Part shown: positions 22,703 through 34,794 of the stretch, in pieces
Position numbering within the stretch: the first letter of the stretch is position 1
Layout: every line of letters begins with the position of its first letter
Assembly: GCA_012934845.2 (NCBI GenBank)
Contig: WNNJ02000704.1
Span: 62,001 to 126,000, forward strand
DNA length: 64,000 nt
Direction of reading: 5' to 3'
Origin: Pomphorhynchus laevis
Lineage: Eukaryota; Acanthocephala; Palaeacanthocephala; Echinorhynchida; Pomphorhynchidae
The notes under the pieces: generated by a model
What the model saw: the letters and a program-made list of their open reading frames with translations, nothing else
Told to the model about the DNA's origin: nothing
Databases searched by the model: none
Made by a program: the position numbers and the translations under genes

Positions 22703-23509
22703 ATGATAGATAAGCGAAATCATCATTTGCCGGCAAGAAAGTGTACTAAGCGACCGGCTTACAGATCAGCACGTAATCGGCAGACTGCAATACGTTCATA
22801 CTGTTTCCTTCAAGAATCGCGATTTCTTCTCGTGTTTAACCTGCCACCGTTGAATTTAAAAGACGAACTTTTGAAAATGTTTAACAAATTTGGGACTATT
22901 GAGCAATGCCGTTATGTTGACGAGTACCCAGAAAGTGAAAGTGACGTTTTGCTCATTGTGTTTTGTCAGTGTTTGAACGCAAGGCGGGCTAAGCGCAAAC
23001 TAGATGAACATAATTTCTATGGGGTTTGCTTGCATGTATGCTATGCACCTGAGTTGGAAAGCCCTTCGGATGTACTCTGCAAATGGAATGAACGCCAAGA
23101 GGATGTTGAACGAAGACGAAAGTGGGCAGATGAATTTTGGTCCATTGCTGAAAATCGTGCATTCATGAACACTAAAACTGCAGTTAAAAAGAAGCATTGT
23201 CGACGCACCGATAGACCCGGCTTTGCTGTTTCGGAATCACAGCAACTGATTATCAAGAAGGAGAAGACGAATAATGCGATGAGTGATGATTGTATGGAAA
23301 TAAATAGTTCATATAATGACAATACAGACGATTATTCAATCAAACATGCCGTCGATTTACTGCCATTTTGTATGAATGACAATGAAATTGAGTATTTGTC
23401 GACTTCGTCGAATAGAAGTGAACAAATAATTCAAAACAAAAACATAGTAAAAATGAAACCACGATCAATAACTTTGTGTAATAGAAATAAAACTAAACAA
23501 TATTATTAG
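22703..23509 (+). CDS. RBM48: RNA-binding motif protein 48
   Basis: RRM protein that works with ARMC7 in the minor (U12-type) spliceosome in animals. Single exon, 268 residues. The N-terminal basic stretch (HHLPARKCTKRPAYRSARNR) and the divergent RRM match RBM48: ESRFLLVFNLPPLNLKDELL, then FNKFGTIEQCRYVDEYP, ARRAKRKLDEHNFYGVCLHV and CYAPELES at about residue 115. The C-terminal half is low-complexity with Asn/Asp/Lys and is not conserved. Its last 17 bases overlap the last coding bases of SLC35C1 on the other strand. Like METTL4 it has no introns. Confidence 0.9.
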   Translation: MIDKRNHHLPARKCTKRPAYRSARNRQTAIRSYCFLQESRFLLVFNLPPLNLKDELLKMFNKFGTIEQCRYVDEYPESESDVLLIVFCQCLNARRAKRKLDEHNFYGVCLHVCYAPELESPSDVLCKWNERQEDVERRRKWADEFWSIAENRAFMNTKTAVKKKHCRRTDRPGFAVSESQQLIIKKEKTNNAMSDDCMEINSSYNDNTDDYSIKHAVDLLPFCMNDNEIEYLSTSSNRSEQIIQNKNIVKMKPRSITLCNRNKTKQYY

Positions 23510-26500
23510 CTGTTGATGATTTGCTATGCTCTTCAATTGCTTCCGACTGGTGTTTATCTTGCATTTCCATTGTTCGAAAGTAGGCGTACAAAGCGGATCC
23601 TACGAGAACGGCAATGCTTGATAGCCACCATAAAAATGATCGTTGCTCACTCCAGATAATTACTGCTATTACTGTTTGTATATACGCCTTAGCTGTACCA
23701 GAGACAACATGAGTCAATGGTGATGTTGCCTAAATACAAATTTAAATTCTAATTATTATGATTTATAGTCATTTCGAAATATGTTCGGTCGCTTGGTTGC
23801 ATATAATTAAAAATCCAAGATCGAAATATACGTTCTATATGGAAAGACAATAAATATTGATCCGTAATTCATCATCACGAAAACATATTATTAATTTGCA
23901 TACATTTCGGTCTAAATATCTAGACAATTCAGTGAACACGCAGTGTATTGATAAATTTTTTCCGATAGCCTTTGGCCAGCTTTTAGTTTTCAATAATAGA
24001 AATAAATAGCATTTGCTCGTGTATAAGAGTTTCAGTTCTTTTATTTGCCTTATGGCGATGATCAAGCACTTATAAAATAATATCAAATTTATTGTAATAT
24101 AAATTAATTGCTAAATTAATAAATTAATTTATTGCAATATATTATTGTAATATAGTTACGTTCTTCATTATATATATTACATTATATTTAAATATTACGA
24201 CTATTAATTATTTATTATTATGACTTTCATTAATAATTTTTTAAACTATTTATAATGTTTTTTATTTAAAGTTTTTATATAATATTAATACATATACATT
24301 ATATTGCGTTATATTCATTACGTTATATTAGCATTACAATATATTTCGTTATGTTGTAAAATACTTTCAATATTTATAAAAATCACTGTAAATATTCACT
24401 GTAAAAATCACAGTGAATATTAAAGGAAATTAATCTTTATCTCAGAAACAATTTGTTCATCAATAACAATCACAAGAAACAATTTGTTGATCAATTTGTT
24501 GATCAATTTGTTCAATTTTAACTAAATAATAAATACAATTATAATATATTATAGTGTTATAAAGAGAACAAATGTAGTTATATATAAACATTAACCAACC
24601 CCTTAGGTTGGTATTAATTATTATTTATAGAATAATATTTTTTATTAAATGAAATTTTAAAACTAAAATTTCATTCGAGTCTGGTGGATTATTATGCATA
24701 TAGCTGGAATTCTTATAAACTCAAGGAAAACGTTTTATTTTGTTTTTACAAGCTTTCGATCGTTTAGATTCTTTTCAAGTTAAAAGATCATTTTTAACTT
24801 GAAAATGATCTAAACGATCGAAAGTTTGTAAAACCAAAATAAAACGTTTTTCCTTGAGTTTATAAGAATTCCAGCAATATGCATAATAATTATTTCTATG
24901 TTTATGGGCAAACTGTGTGATATGTCTGTTTGATATTTTTTATCACAATTGAATAAGTAAAATGTTAAAAATATTTTGATATCTTTTAGAAACTTTTATA
25001 TTGTTTAATACAAAAATATTAAACTGTTTGTATGCTAGCAAAATATTAAATTTTAAATGAATTTAAATCAATACCCCATACTTCAATTTGATTGATAGAT
25101 ACGATAACCAACCCCTTAGGTTGGTATTAATTATTATTTATAGAATAATATTTTTTATTAAATGAAATTTTAAAACTAAAATTTCATTCGAGTCTGGTGG
25201 ATTATTATGCATATAGCTGGAATTCTTATAAACTCAAGGAAAACGTTTTATTTTGTTTTTACAAGCTTTCGATCGTTTAGATTCTTTTCAAGTTAAAAGA
25301 TCATTTTTAACTTGAAAATGATCTAAACGATCGAAAGTTTGTAAAACCAAAATAAAACGTTTTTCCTTGAGTTTATAAGAATTCCAGCAATATGCATAAT
25401 AATTATTTCTATGTTTATGGGCAAACTGTGTGATATGTCTGTTTGATATTTTTTATCACAATTGAATAAGTAAAATGTTAAAAATATTTTGATATCTTTT
25501 AGAAACTTTTATATTGTTTAATACAAAAATATTAAACTGTTTGTATGCTAGCAAAATATTAAATTTTAAATGAATTTAAATCAATACCCCATACTTCAAT
25601 TTGATTGATAGATACGAAGCTAATAGCGAATCCAAGTATCCCACTTGCAAACATGGACATCCAGAAGATACAGCTATAAATTGTTGCCACTTGTGTACCA
25701 CCATTAGTAGGTATCATCAGTAACTTCCAGTTTGATACTTCTCCGGTAAATAAAAGTAGAGGTAAAAATAGGAAACATGAATTTAAGTTGTTGACATAGG
25801 TTAGCCGAAATGGGCTATGTTGCACGATAGTTAGGTATTTCTTCGTGAATATAGAGTTTAATGCCACACACAAAGACGATCCGACAGCACAAACCAATCC
25901 GATCATTGTCAAGCCACTGTAATGTGCAATTTAATATTTTTCTATTTCAATCAAAAACATACCAAATGCTATTTCTTGGTCTATCCCAAGCAGAAATCCT
26001 ACTACAATTATGGCGCACGCTAACTGACAGCGCATTGATGTAGATTGATTGAGAAGCAATTTAGAAAATATCTAAATGTTTAATGTATTGAACATTATAA
26101 TTTATGTTTAATTTTAATGTTAATTTTAATTTATTCATATTTATTTCTAAAAAAAATAAAATATTTTTTATATTGAAAAAAAATATATTTTTAAATATAT
26201 CATCAAAAATGAAAATCACTCCCTATTTTCCCAGCTGTAAAATTATACATTACCTTAATGTATAATTTAAGGTATTGAACATTATAATCTTATTGACTTT
26301 TAATCAATATATTTTATGAATTCTAAAATTAAATTATAAATTTACCAGCTGTAAAATTTACAATTTTAGATACTTAATCTCGAAATTGTAACTACATAAA
26401 ATTTATATAGATGTATATATTTAAGTATTTTTGAAACTTTTAATCACTAACGATTGATTAAGTACTTTTTGATCTTAATGCCCATGTATCTTTGATTTTC

Positions 26501-29500
26501 TCGTGTAAAGCTCTTTTCATAGTTAGTCGGATCATAATATATTTTAAACTTTTATTTTAATTTAAATTTGTAAGCATTTTTACCCTTTATAATATTTATT
26601 TAAAAAGAATTCGAATAATGTAGATTTCATTTACATTATTAAGTAAATCAGATAAAATCTATTAAAATAATTTTATATTAAATAAAATATACTTTTTTAT
26701 TAAACAACTTATTAAAAAATTAATAATTTATAAAATTTAATTTAAATATTAATTAAAAGCTAGAATCAGTTATTCATTAGCAACAGTTGTTCAAGTTTAT
26801 ATCTTTTGATGTGCTTAGAAAATAAAAATGTATAAAAAGCCATAGACTCTTTACCAGTGCTCAAAGTCAAAATTGTTGATTAGTTGAGCACAACAGAAAT
26901 AAATAAAAAGTGAACGATTAGTAAAGAGTGATTATGTAGATTTACATATCTTCGCTCTTCATTATTGGTTTCAAATAATAATTCTCACCGTTTTTATTTT
27001 CAGGAATTTTAATATTTTTTAATTTTTGTTTAATTATTAATCTTTATTTTAATTTTGATGAGCTCGGTAAGCGTCTCCGCCGTCACTGCGACGAGCATCG
27101 CGCAAAGACGTTTTTACTCCAGAAAATCAGCCTTACCGTGCAAATCGGCAACGCAGTTTCTATTCTGGGGACGACGGACAGAGGCACTGATAAATTTTAA
27201 CTAATAACCTTATTTACATTGTATTAGAATATTTAGAGTTAACATATGTAGCAAATATTACGATTGTCTCATTTTATTTTATTTTATTTAAAATATAAAA
27301 TTTTTAAACGCCACTCTAGGAAAAATGTTTCGCAGCTCCTTTAGGAAATTAACCCAGCATCCAAAAATGTAATCAGTAACGAAAACTATTTTTATTAAAT
27401 CAGTTAATTTAAGCGAATAAAAATTTTCTATTTAAACGAATTCCTAGTGAGTGGCGAACTGGGATGGTGGTACCGATCTTTAAGAAAGGTGACCAAAGAG
27501 TGTGTTCCAATTATCGAGGTACAACTCTTCTTAGTCAAACTGGTAAGCTATTTGCTAGGTTTATTGAGTTTAAAATACGGACTATAGTTGAGAAACAGTT
27601 GCAAGAGGAACAACGTGGCTTTTGTCCAGGTCGTGGAACTACGGATCAGCTCTTTAATCTCTCAACTATCCTTGAACGGTCTTGGGAGTTCGCTCAACCG
27701 GTCTACATGTGATTTGTAGATTTGGCGAAAGCGTTCGACCGAGTTCCGCGAGAGAAGTTGTGGGAGGTACTAAGGGAGTATAGAGTACCACACTATCTTC
27801 GGGTAGCTGTGGGTCTCTGTTTGAACAAAGTATGAGTTGTGTTCGTGTTCTAAGTAGAAATTCCGAATAATTTCCAGTAGACGTTGGGCTTCATCAGGGT
27901 TGTCATTTGTCCTTATTTTTGTTCCTTGTTTACATGGGCGAAATTACGAGACGGGCTGATCTGACGGATGTCGGTTATCAGTTCGGTTCCATCAGGATAC
28001 CATCTCTGCTTTTTGCAAATGACGTTGTCTTGTTGGCTTCTTGTCCTGAAGATTTACAATGCCTACAAGATCGATTCACGATGGAATGCCAATCAGCAGG
28101 GATGTTGGTTAGTACCTCAAAAACTGTCTCTATGTGTTCGTATCGGATTCCGGTGTCAATGTCAATCCGAATTGAGGAAAATGTTCTTCCTGATGTAAAG
28201 GATTCCAAGTATCTTGGGGTATTGTTCTCTAGGGACGGCAGGAACATCAAGGAAATTGAGAAGCGTATCTGTTTAGATGCGTTCTTTGTACAGGTCTGTC
28301 GTGGTGTAACAAGAGTTGATACCTGTGGAGAGATCAAATCTCGAAACTGGCCGAAGACTGCCTTGGGCTAACTGAAAGAAAACTGATATGTCGCCTCGGA
28401 TCGCGATGTCTGGAGTAGTTTGGTTCGCACACTGCTTCCACTACCCGACACCCGGACCAGTGGTTATCAGAAAAAATCTTGTGTATCATTTGTTTTTTCT
28501 TGTCAAGAAATTGTTGTTACTTGAACGAATTTTCATTTCAGTTATTAGTAATTTAGATAAAATAATATGAAAAATATTAAATATTTAGTAAAAAATTAAT
28601 AAAAATTTTAAAAGTATAATTTTTAAATTAAATAAGTTAAAATATAAAATAACAATTAAAAATTATTTTTTAGTCAAATCATCACTTACAACATTGAATA
28701 CTGTAGTTAGCGAGCGCCCAACAAGATAGAATGAAACATTTATGTATTTTAAAGTTAAATTGTTCAAGGTGATCATTCCGACAAATATCAAGGACAGTGG
28801 AATTATCTTAAATAACACTATAAACGCAGTAAACTAAATAAAACATTACCTGCATATTAATTTGCTGGTTAAAAATGTTAGACTTATTTAGTCCTATTTT
28901 CGAGCCAATTGCGATCGAGAGCAGGGTTGTGACTATGCATTGTGACCATGTTATGGTTAATGGAATATCAAACTATAACTGAAATGTGATAAAGATAAAG
29001 ATCGATTTTGACTGTTTACTTACTTCCTTGTAGCTAAGTAGAAATTTATTAAGGAAAACCATTGTTATTGAAACAAACCTTAAGTTGCAAGATTGTGAAA
29101 AAACCTCGCTTTGTAACATTATGATATATTACAATAATTTTGTAATAATTACGACATTATTGTAAATATTTTTCTTGAATAACAACACGGGCTTTGGCGA
29201 ATAAGAAACACTATTTTAAATGTATAAAACAATTAACCAAGTAAAAAAATTATAAATTAGCATTCCGTGTATTTGATAAGCAGTTATTTGAAATGTTTTT
29301 TCATTTTTATTAAATCGACATTTGGTGACTTTTCTTTTCCTATTTCTCAAATGATGTGCTGCAGAATTTGATTCTGTTATTTAGAATTAATTATCCACAA
29401 CAAATTACAAAATAGCAGCCTAATACATAAATACTAAATTAGCAATTTTAAACTGTAATTAAATTATTTTATTTAAAATTAATTTATATTGTTTTTTCTA

Positions 29501-29925
29501 ACTTTTACATGGATTAATTTAAAGAATTAATTATTTTTTCATATTTTGTTTTAAATATGAAAAAATAATAAGAAACGTATTTGCACAATGGTGATTACTA
29601 AAATCACTTCTACATTAAATTCATTATTCACTTCTGGATTAAAGAGCCTTAATTCAGTAGGAACTGGATCATATGGTTTCAATTGTAAATGTATAGAGAC
29701 CACTGAAATTCTTTAGGCCTCTATGTGTGCGAAATCGAAATAAAAATTGCATGCTGAGGAGCGGCCTTTCAATCTTATAAAATGGTACCCGTTTAAAGTA
29801 AAGAAACAAAGAGTTAAAGGGCATTTTAAATAACTTTAAATATTTAACATATAAAATCAAGAGTAAAATACTTACCAATACAACCCTATCGCAACAATAA
29901 TTCGGACATAACGTGAAGCAATCAT
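23493..29925 (-). CDS. SLC35C1: GDP-fucose transporter, seven exons
   Basis: Golgi nucleotide-sugar antiporter of the SLC35 family supplying GDP-fucose for glycan fucosylation. Minus-strand exons: 29925-29876, 29078-29024, 28972-28850, 28806-28690, 26071-25963, 25916-25595, 23729-23493; about 337 residues, close to the family length. Landmarks in order: IVAIGLYW / [108 protein letters not shown], and [15 protein letters not shown] as the substrate-site signature. Several hydrophobic membrane spans are visible. The ATG at 29925 follows an in-frame stop. One junction is odd: joining exon 5 to exon 6 by GT-AG leaves the frame short by one base. The 3' coding end overlaps RBM48 by 17 bases. Introns 2, 3 and 5 are 43-51 nt; introns 1, 4 and 6 are long and contain repeats. 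Confidence 0.9.
24592..25617. repeat. 513-bp perfect tandem duplication in SLC35C1 intron 6
   Basis: 24592-25104 and 25105-25617 appear identical by eye. The right copy includes the last 23 coding bases of SLC35C1 exon 6 and its splice donor, so the left copy carries a duplicate of that exon end inside the intron. Near-identity implies a very recent event or an assembly artefact. Confidence 0.9.
24688..24890. mobile_element. fold-back (MITE-like) element, also at 25201-25403
   Basis: Two arms of roughly 100 bases are near-perfect reverse complements, from attattatgcat... to ...atgcataataat, with the turn near aagatcattttt. No coding potential. It is duplicated with the 513-bp unit. Flanking target duplications are not clear. 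Confidence 0.7.
26080..27430. other. SLC35C1 intron 4, left part; small GC-richer patch
   Basis: Mostly AT-rich. A short patch at 27055-27190 is richer in GC and open on the plus strand ([14 protein letters not shown], then [13 protein letters not shown]), which recalls the end of a mobile-element protein. A TATAAAAAGCC with an AATAAA downstream (26830-26910) could be a remnant of a promoter-bearing element. Neither is enough to name a family. Confidence 0.3.
27438..28500 (+). mobile_element. RTE-like LINE reverse transcriptase fragment
   Basis: Sits in SLC35C1 intron 4 on the opposite strand. The reverse transcriptase reads [18 protein letters not shown], then [13 protein letters not shown] and [20 protein letters not shown], then [12 protein letters not shown] in place of the usual FADD box, then [13 protein letters not shown]. 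The frame is broken by several stops and frameshifts (for example the TGA after QPVYM near 27710 and a shift between about 27830 and 27907). Both ends are truncated. An old, dead copy. Confidence 0.85.
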
Positions 29926-31340
29926 ATCGTTTCAATATCGTCTAGTTTAGTAATAAAATACATTTTTATATAATTAATAGAATAAATAGGCAGTATATGA
30001 TAATTGTATTATTTCCTGTTTTAAATTTTTAACAATAAGAAAACGTTCGCTCTTTTAAAAGCAGTTCCTATGACGATTAGAATGTCAAGGCTACAAGCAA
30101 TGCCATAGCTTAATAATAAAATGGATTTTCTGAAAGATCGCGAAAATCTGAAATTATTTTAGCGGTACTGAAGTTACAAAATGTCATTTTTAATTAAAAA
30201 ATCACAATATTTGAATAATAAAGAATTAATTATCAAAATAATTAATCGGCGATAAGAATTTTGACTAAAGTTTTCGTAATACCCGTTTGCGTGAAATTTA
30301 ATTAATTTTATTATTAATTTTCATTTGAAAAATTAATAATATTTAATTATTATATTAAAATTTTATTAGTTTTTAATAATATTAATATTTATTATTTATA
30401 TTATATTTATGTAATTTATACATTTTATGTTAATATTATTTTTACAAATGTGCAAATTAAAAGTATAAAAACTTTATTTTATCGTATTAAAGCTTTTCGT
30501 ATTTAAAATTCCGATTTTTTGTTATATATGGAACAAACGTATCTGGTGAGTTATTTAGAATTAAAAATTAATATTTTATAGACGTTTTTCCGCTTCGATA
30601 ATGTCAGCAGTGTTCAATAATGTCAAATATTTTTATTATGAATGCAGATATAACTGATCCGTTTTAGTAGTACACTGGCAACCAAGTCGTAATTTATTTA
30701 ATTAATTTCATAATATTAAGAAAAAATTAAATATTGTTTATTAAGAAATTAATATTATTACGTAAAAAAATATTTAATCATAATTTACTGAACAATCATA
30801 AATATGACTGACTGGAAATATGTTAAACTGTAACTTTAATTTGTACATCACTTATTAAAACTTTGAAAAACATGATAATACAAGCATTTCACAGTTAATA
30901 TTTTTATGGTTGATATCGGTCTTTTAACTTTTTTACATTTCAAAGTTAAAGATTTTATGTTCACGGTAATATTTGTCGTAGATTTATACTTTACGAATGT
31001 TATAATTATCACATCCTTCAAAGTTAACAATCTCTAATTTATTTTTATGACTAAAAGACAAAAATCATCGCCATTAACAAACAAATCATTAACAAAATCA
31101 TTTGATGTAAAATTGCATAGTTTTTAAATAAGCTTTTTACTTATTAGCAATTCGTTACTAGCAATTCTTATTTTGTAAGACCCGTTTCTTATTTTGTAAC
31201 AATTTTTATGTAATTTTATATTAATTATTGATATTAAATTTATGTTATACGTTTTATTTTTGTGAACATTGCATTCGTGTCTTTTTTAAACCTTCTTTAG
31301 TGTTTATCTACTTGGTCATGTTCCATTTCCATTAATCGCT
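29926..31340. other. intergenic, nothing recognised
   Basis: Very AT-rich DNA upstream of SLC35C1. No exon or repeat family member recognised. Confidence 0.45.
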
Positions 31341-31344
31341 TTGA

Positions 31345-31587
31345 GGAACAAAGCGATCACTCAGACGAGGGGACACGTCTTCGGCAATTGCAAACCATGT
31401 ATACAATAGCGGACATGCTGTAGACTTCGAAGGAACAACGAAATCAACAGCCGAGAATGACTTAAATCGAAGATTAGTTAAAGAGGCAATATTAATAAAC
31501 ACAACATGCCCAACAACTACTAGCAACACACCAAACTGGACCTTAAAATTGCCGATAACTAAGGATTTGGTGGATAACATTACATAG
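31345..31587 (+). mobile_element. GIY-YIG nuclease C-terminal fragment, Penelope-like
   Basis: An 80-residue open stretch ending at TAG: KRSLRRGDTSSAIANHVY, then NSGHAVDFEGTT, then RRLVKEAILIN and NWTLKLPIT. The pattern (basic run, S/T-A-hydrophobic-A-x-H, G-H-x-hydrophobic-D-F, R-x-x-K-E-A-hydrophobic-x-I) matches the distal half of the GIY-YIG nuclease that ends Penelope-like retroelement proteins. An in-frame stop lies just upstream at 31342, and no reverse transcriptase was found nearby. Confidence 0.6.
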
Positions 31588-31599
31588 CCTTAATTCTGT

Positions 31600-33950
31600 T
31601 TCGTACCTATTTTTTTTTAAACATTGACTTCTTCCTGATCAATTCTGTGCTATATACGTAATATTTTTATTTTTTTTGTATGATAATGGCCTTGGTGGTC
31701 GAATGCTCAACAATTTTTATTCAATAAAAATACTTCTCATGTCTATAATGTTCTCCCACAATCACCGCTTTATACGTTTTATATAAATGTATTTTTAAAA
31801 TAATATATTTTTTGGCTATTTTAATTGTACATAATTTATTATTATATAAATATAAAGTATATAATAAGTATATTATTATATACTTATTATTAATAATAAC
31901 TATTTCGCATTTCTTGTAATGCGAAACGTCTAATTACAAAGAAAACTTATTTATAAACTTCTGTATATCTGTATTTAAAATTCTTTAGATATTTATGTCA
32001 AATTTTATTGATTGAAGCGTCCTTCGGGAATGTTCAACGGTAGTCAATAACATAATGTTTATATATAAATGTTTAAATATAAAATATTATATAGAGGATC
32101 AACAGTATATATAAATTATAATAGAAATTTGCATTATAAACTAGTCATTTAAATAGTCATATATATAGTTAAAACACATACTATAAGATAAAATTTAAAA
32201 AAATATTTGGAGAATATTTAAAAAATATGTAACTGTTGTTTCGAACCAACAATTATATATAATATTAATAACTATATTTCATAAATAAATATATATGAAC
32301 AATTTTCTAAACTACAGAAGACTCCGCTAATTACGACGGATCAACTCGTATATCTGTATTTAAAATGGACTTTACAGACCAGGTCCGGCAACAAAGTGTA
32401 CAAGCTATTACTAGACTGGAATAATAATTTGCTGATCTCAAGAATGGATCTCATTCATCCCTTAAGTTATAATGCTTTGGAACTTAAAAAATGTTTTCAA
32501 TGATTAAAAAAAAGAAATTGCTGTCCAGACTTACTTCGGTACTCCAAAATAACAGAACTAAGCCGCGTGATTCACACGAATTACAAGCATATGCTGATAT
32601 CTTAAAAATGATTCCGGAGACGACCTAAAGGCCGCGGCCAACAAAGATTGGTTTCAGTTAACTAAAAAAAGTAATCACAATTTACATCACGGTGTTCCAC
32701 GAATGGTACCGTAGCACTTTCAAGGATAACCGGGATTGAGGTCAACTACGCCCGCTGGATTGACTTGGATCTTAATAGAATGCTAATGCTACTGACCTAC
32801 ACACCAACATTGAAATCAGAGCCTGCGGCAAGAAAAACTAATTAACGCAGCAGTTAGCAGCGCAAGTCTGGAAGGAAGCGCTAAGCAACCTGAATAAGGA
32901 AATGACTGTTTATTTTGTATAAAGCTAAAATAAATGTATTTCTTTTGATTACTCTTCTCGTGGTTGTGATATAAGTTCTTTTCTATAAGAAAGTAACGCT
33001 AGTTAAGATCAGAAATATAGGGAAAAGTTCAACATCGGGCTCGACAAGATTGAGGTCTTATCTAGACCAACCTGCGCTTTAATATGTCCGAGAATGAATG
33101 GAAGCCAGTTCCTGTGGCTGATAATAACTGATCATTTGGTAGTGGTTTTTATTATTTTGTTATTCACTCCCTATATGATAACTCGGTTATTTCTTAGTTA
33201 TGACCCTAGTTCAAACATATCTTAGGGCAGACAGGATAAGCATAGTTACGAATGAGATATTTCTTCTAAGATCAGTTTTTGTACTGTTTATCTTGCTTAA
33301 ACCAAGATCGGTTATCTTATATAACAATCTTGACATGGTTCTAAAAAGCCTTTTCTTCACTAAATTAAATTAATTATCCATTAAAGCGTAATAACATTGT
33401 TTACTGTCTTTGCCCTTAATTTCTCAAGGTTTAGTTATCTGCGTACAATTATGCCATTATTCAAATGTGTTTTACTATGTTCCTTTTTCTATGAACAATA
33501 GAAATGATTACAAACATATAATCTCGAGCACTTTGACAAAACGTCTTGTAGATTAAAAACGTTCTTCTGAATTTTCATTTGGACACGTTTGTGTCTGAAG
33601 TTATTTCTTTGTGTCACAAGGTTATTACATTGTGATTTCGCTGTCATTACATTCATACTGACATTAGTAATAATTTTTTGTCTTTACCTTGCCCTGTTTG
33701 TAATTGCACAACGACGTTTGCACGAGAAAAGAACTAAAAATCAGGGTATTTATAGTACATTATTTTCTATTGATGCGTATTTCGTAAGACATTCTGAACC
33801 GTTGTTTGCACAGCACATCCGTGCACTACAATTATATATATATTGAAAGTATCAATAGGGTTATTTGAACCACGGATTGGGATCCTTGGTTCTGTTAGAT
33901 TTAGTAATATTTTAAAATATATAGGTAGATAAAATTTATTCAAGCTTTCT
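31600..33950. other. intergenic; possible unassigned element remnant at 32330-32940
   Basis: AT-rich except for 32330-32940, which is more balanced in base use and carries many short open pieces (for example MDFTDQVRQQSVQAITRLE near 32360) and ends near an AATAAA. This looks like an old mobile-element remnant, family unknown. Confidence 0.3.
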
Positions 33951-33959
33951 TTTTGCAAT

Positions 33960-34090
33960 TTATTTAAAAACGTTGTCGAGTTACCCCTTCGTCAGTAGCT
34001 ACTGACGTATTGTTAGTTAGCTACTGACCTATAATCTCTAATCCTTATTCTGTTACAACGTCTGATACCTAAATTGGCTGTAAGATTTTA
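33960..34090. repeat. repeat remnant with family C end and an inverted core
   Basis: Ends with ctctaatccttattctg...acaacgtctgat, shared with family C copies. The minus strand of 33965-34005 reads CTACTGACGAAGGGGTAACTCGAC, a CUGACGA box followed by a stem, but the GAAA box is lost. Confidence 0.45.
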
Positions 34091-34439
34091 TCATCAGATA
34101 AAATATTACATCAGAGTTTATGTCCCATCCTTTTTTATTAAAAAAGCTTTTTGTTATACTTTGCTTTTCTTATAATCTATTGTATTATTCTTATCCTTGC
34201 TAGATATTTTAATAAAATCCAAGATTTCTTTAATTAATGAGTTCTACGCTTCAAAATCAATATTATCTCCAACTTTAGAATCAATCAACTTTTCGTTTGA
34301 AGATTGTTATTTTTTAGAAACAACACTATTTATGGTGTCAAATTTGAAGACTCTAATCAAACCATATTATCTGCCATGTCCCTAAAAGAGATTGTATCAA
34401 AGATGCTTTATAACATTTCAAAAATGCTCTTATTCAAAA

Positions 34440-34535
34440 GTCAAGCAGGCAGCCGAAACGTCATCGAGATGACTCATACTACTGATGAGTGCTGGCGAAC
34501 ATCTCTGACGTTTAATAGTGACGAAAAGTATGATG
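34440..34535 (+). repeat. repeat family A copy 3
   Basis: GGCAGC (34448-34453), CGAAAC (34454-34459), a perfect small hairpin GTCATCGAGATGAC, CTGATGAG (34482-34489), GCTGGC (34491-34496). Very similar to 34800-34910, about 360 bases downstream in the same orientation. Confidence 0.7.
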
Positions 34536-34794
34536 ATCGTTGAGTGTAGTCCAGTTAATTACCAACAGCAGCTTTCAACATATTGCCGTATTCCAATGGA
34601 ATTCTGGACAGTTGTTATCAAGCATCTTTGATGCAATCGCTATGGTACTTATGCCGGATATTTTCAAGGATCCAACAAATGACGCGATGCAGCAACAAAT
34701 GAATCGCCTGATATGGATAGAGATGATCTGATAAGCTAGTTTCCAGTTTACAAGCTTTTTGCCACTGGAACCTAATCAATTTATTGAAAATGCT

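Noticed and set aside
28834-28849. A 16-nt intron between SLC35C1 exons 3 and 4
   Set aside because: Too short to be spliced. Using the later acceptor (28807) gives a 43-nt intron in the usual size class, keeps frame and fits the family alignment.
31332-31580. Minus-strand 82-codon open frame
   Set aside because: Shadow of the plus-strand GIY-YIG fragment, which has recognisable motifs.
33589-33846. Plus-strand 85-codon frame with a hydrophobic stretch (possible small membrane protein)
   Set aside because: The hydrophobicity follows from AT-rich codons; no start context, no neighbouring exon and no family support.
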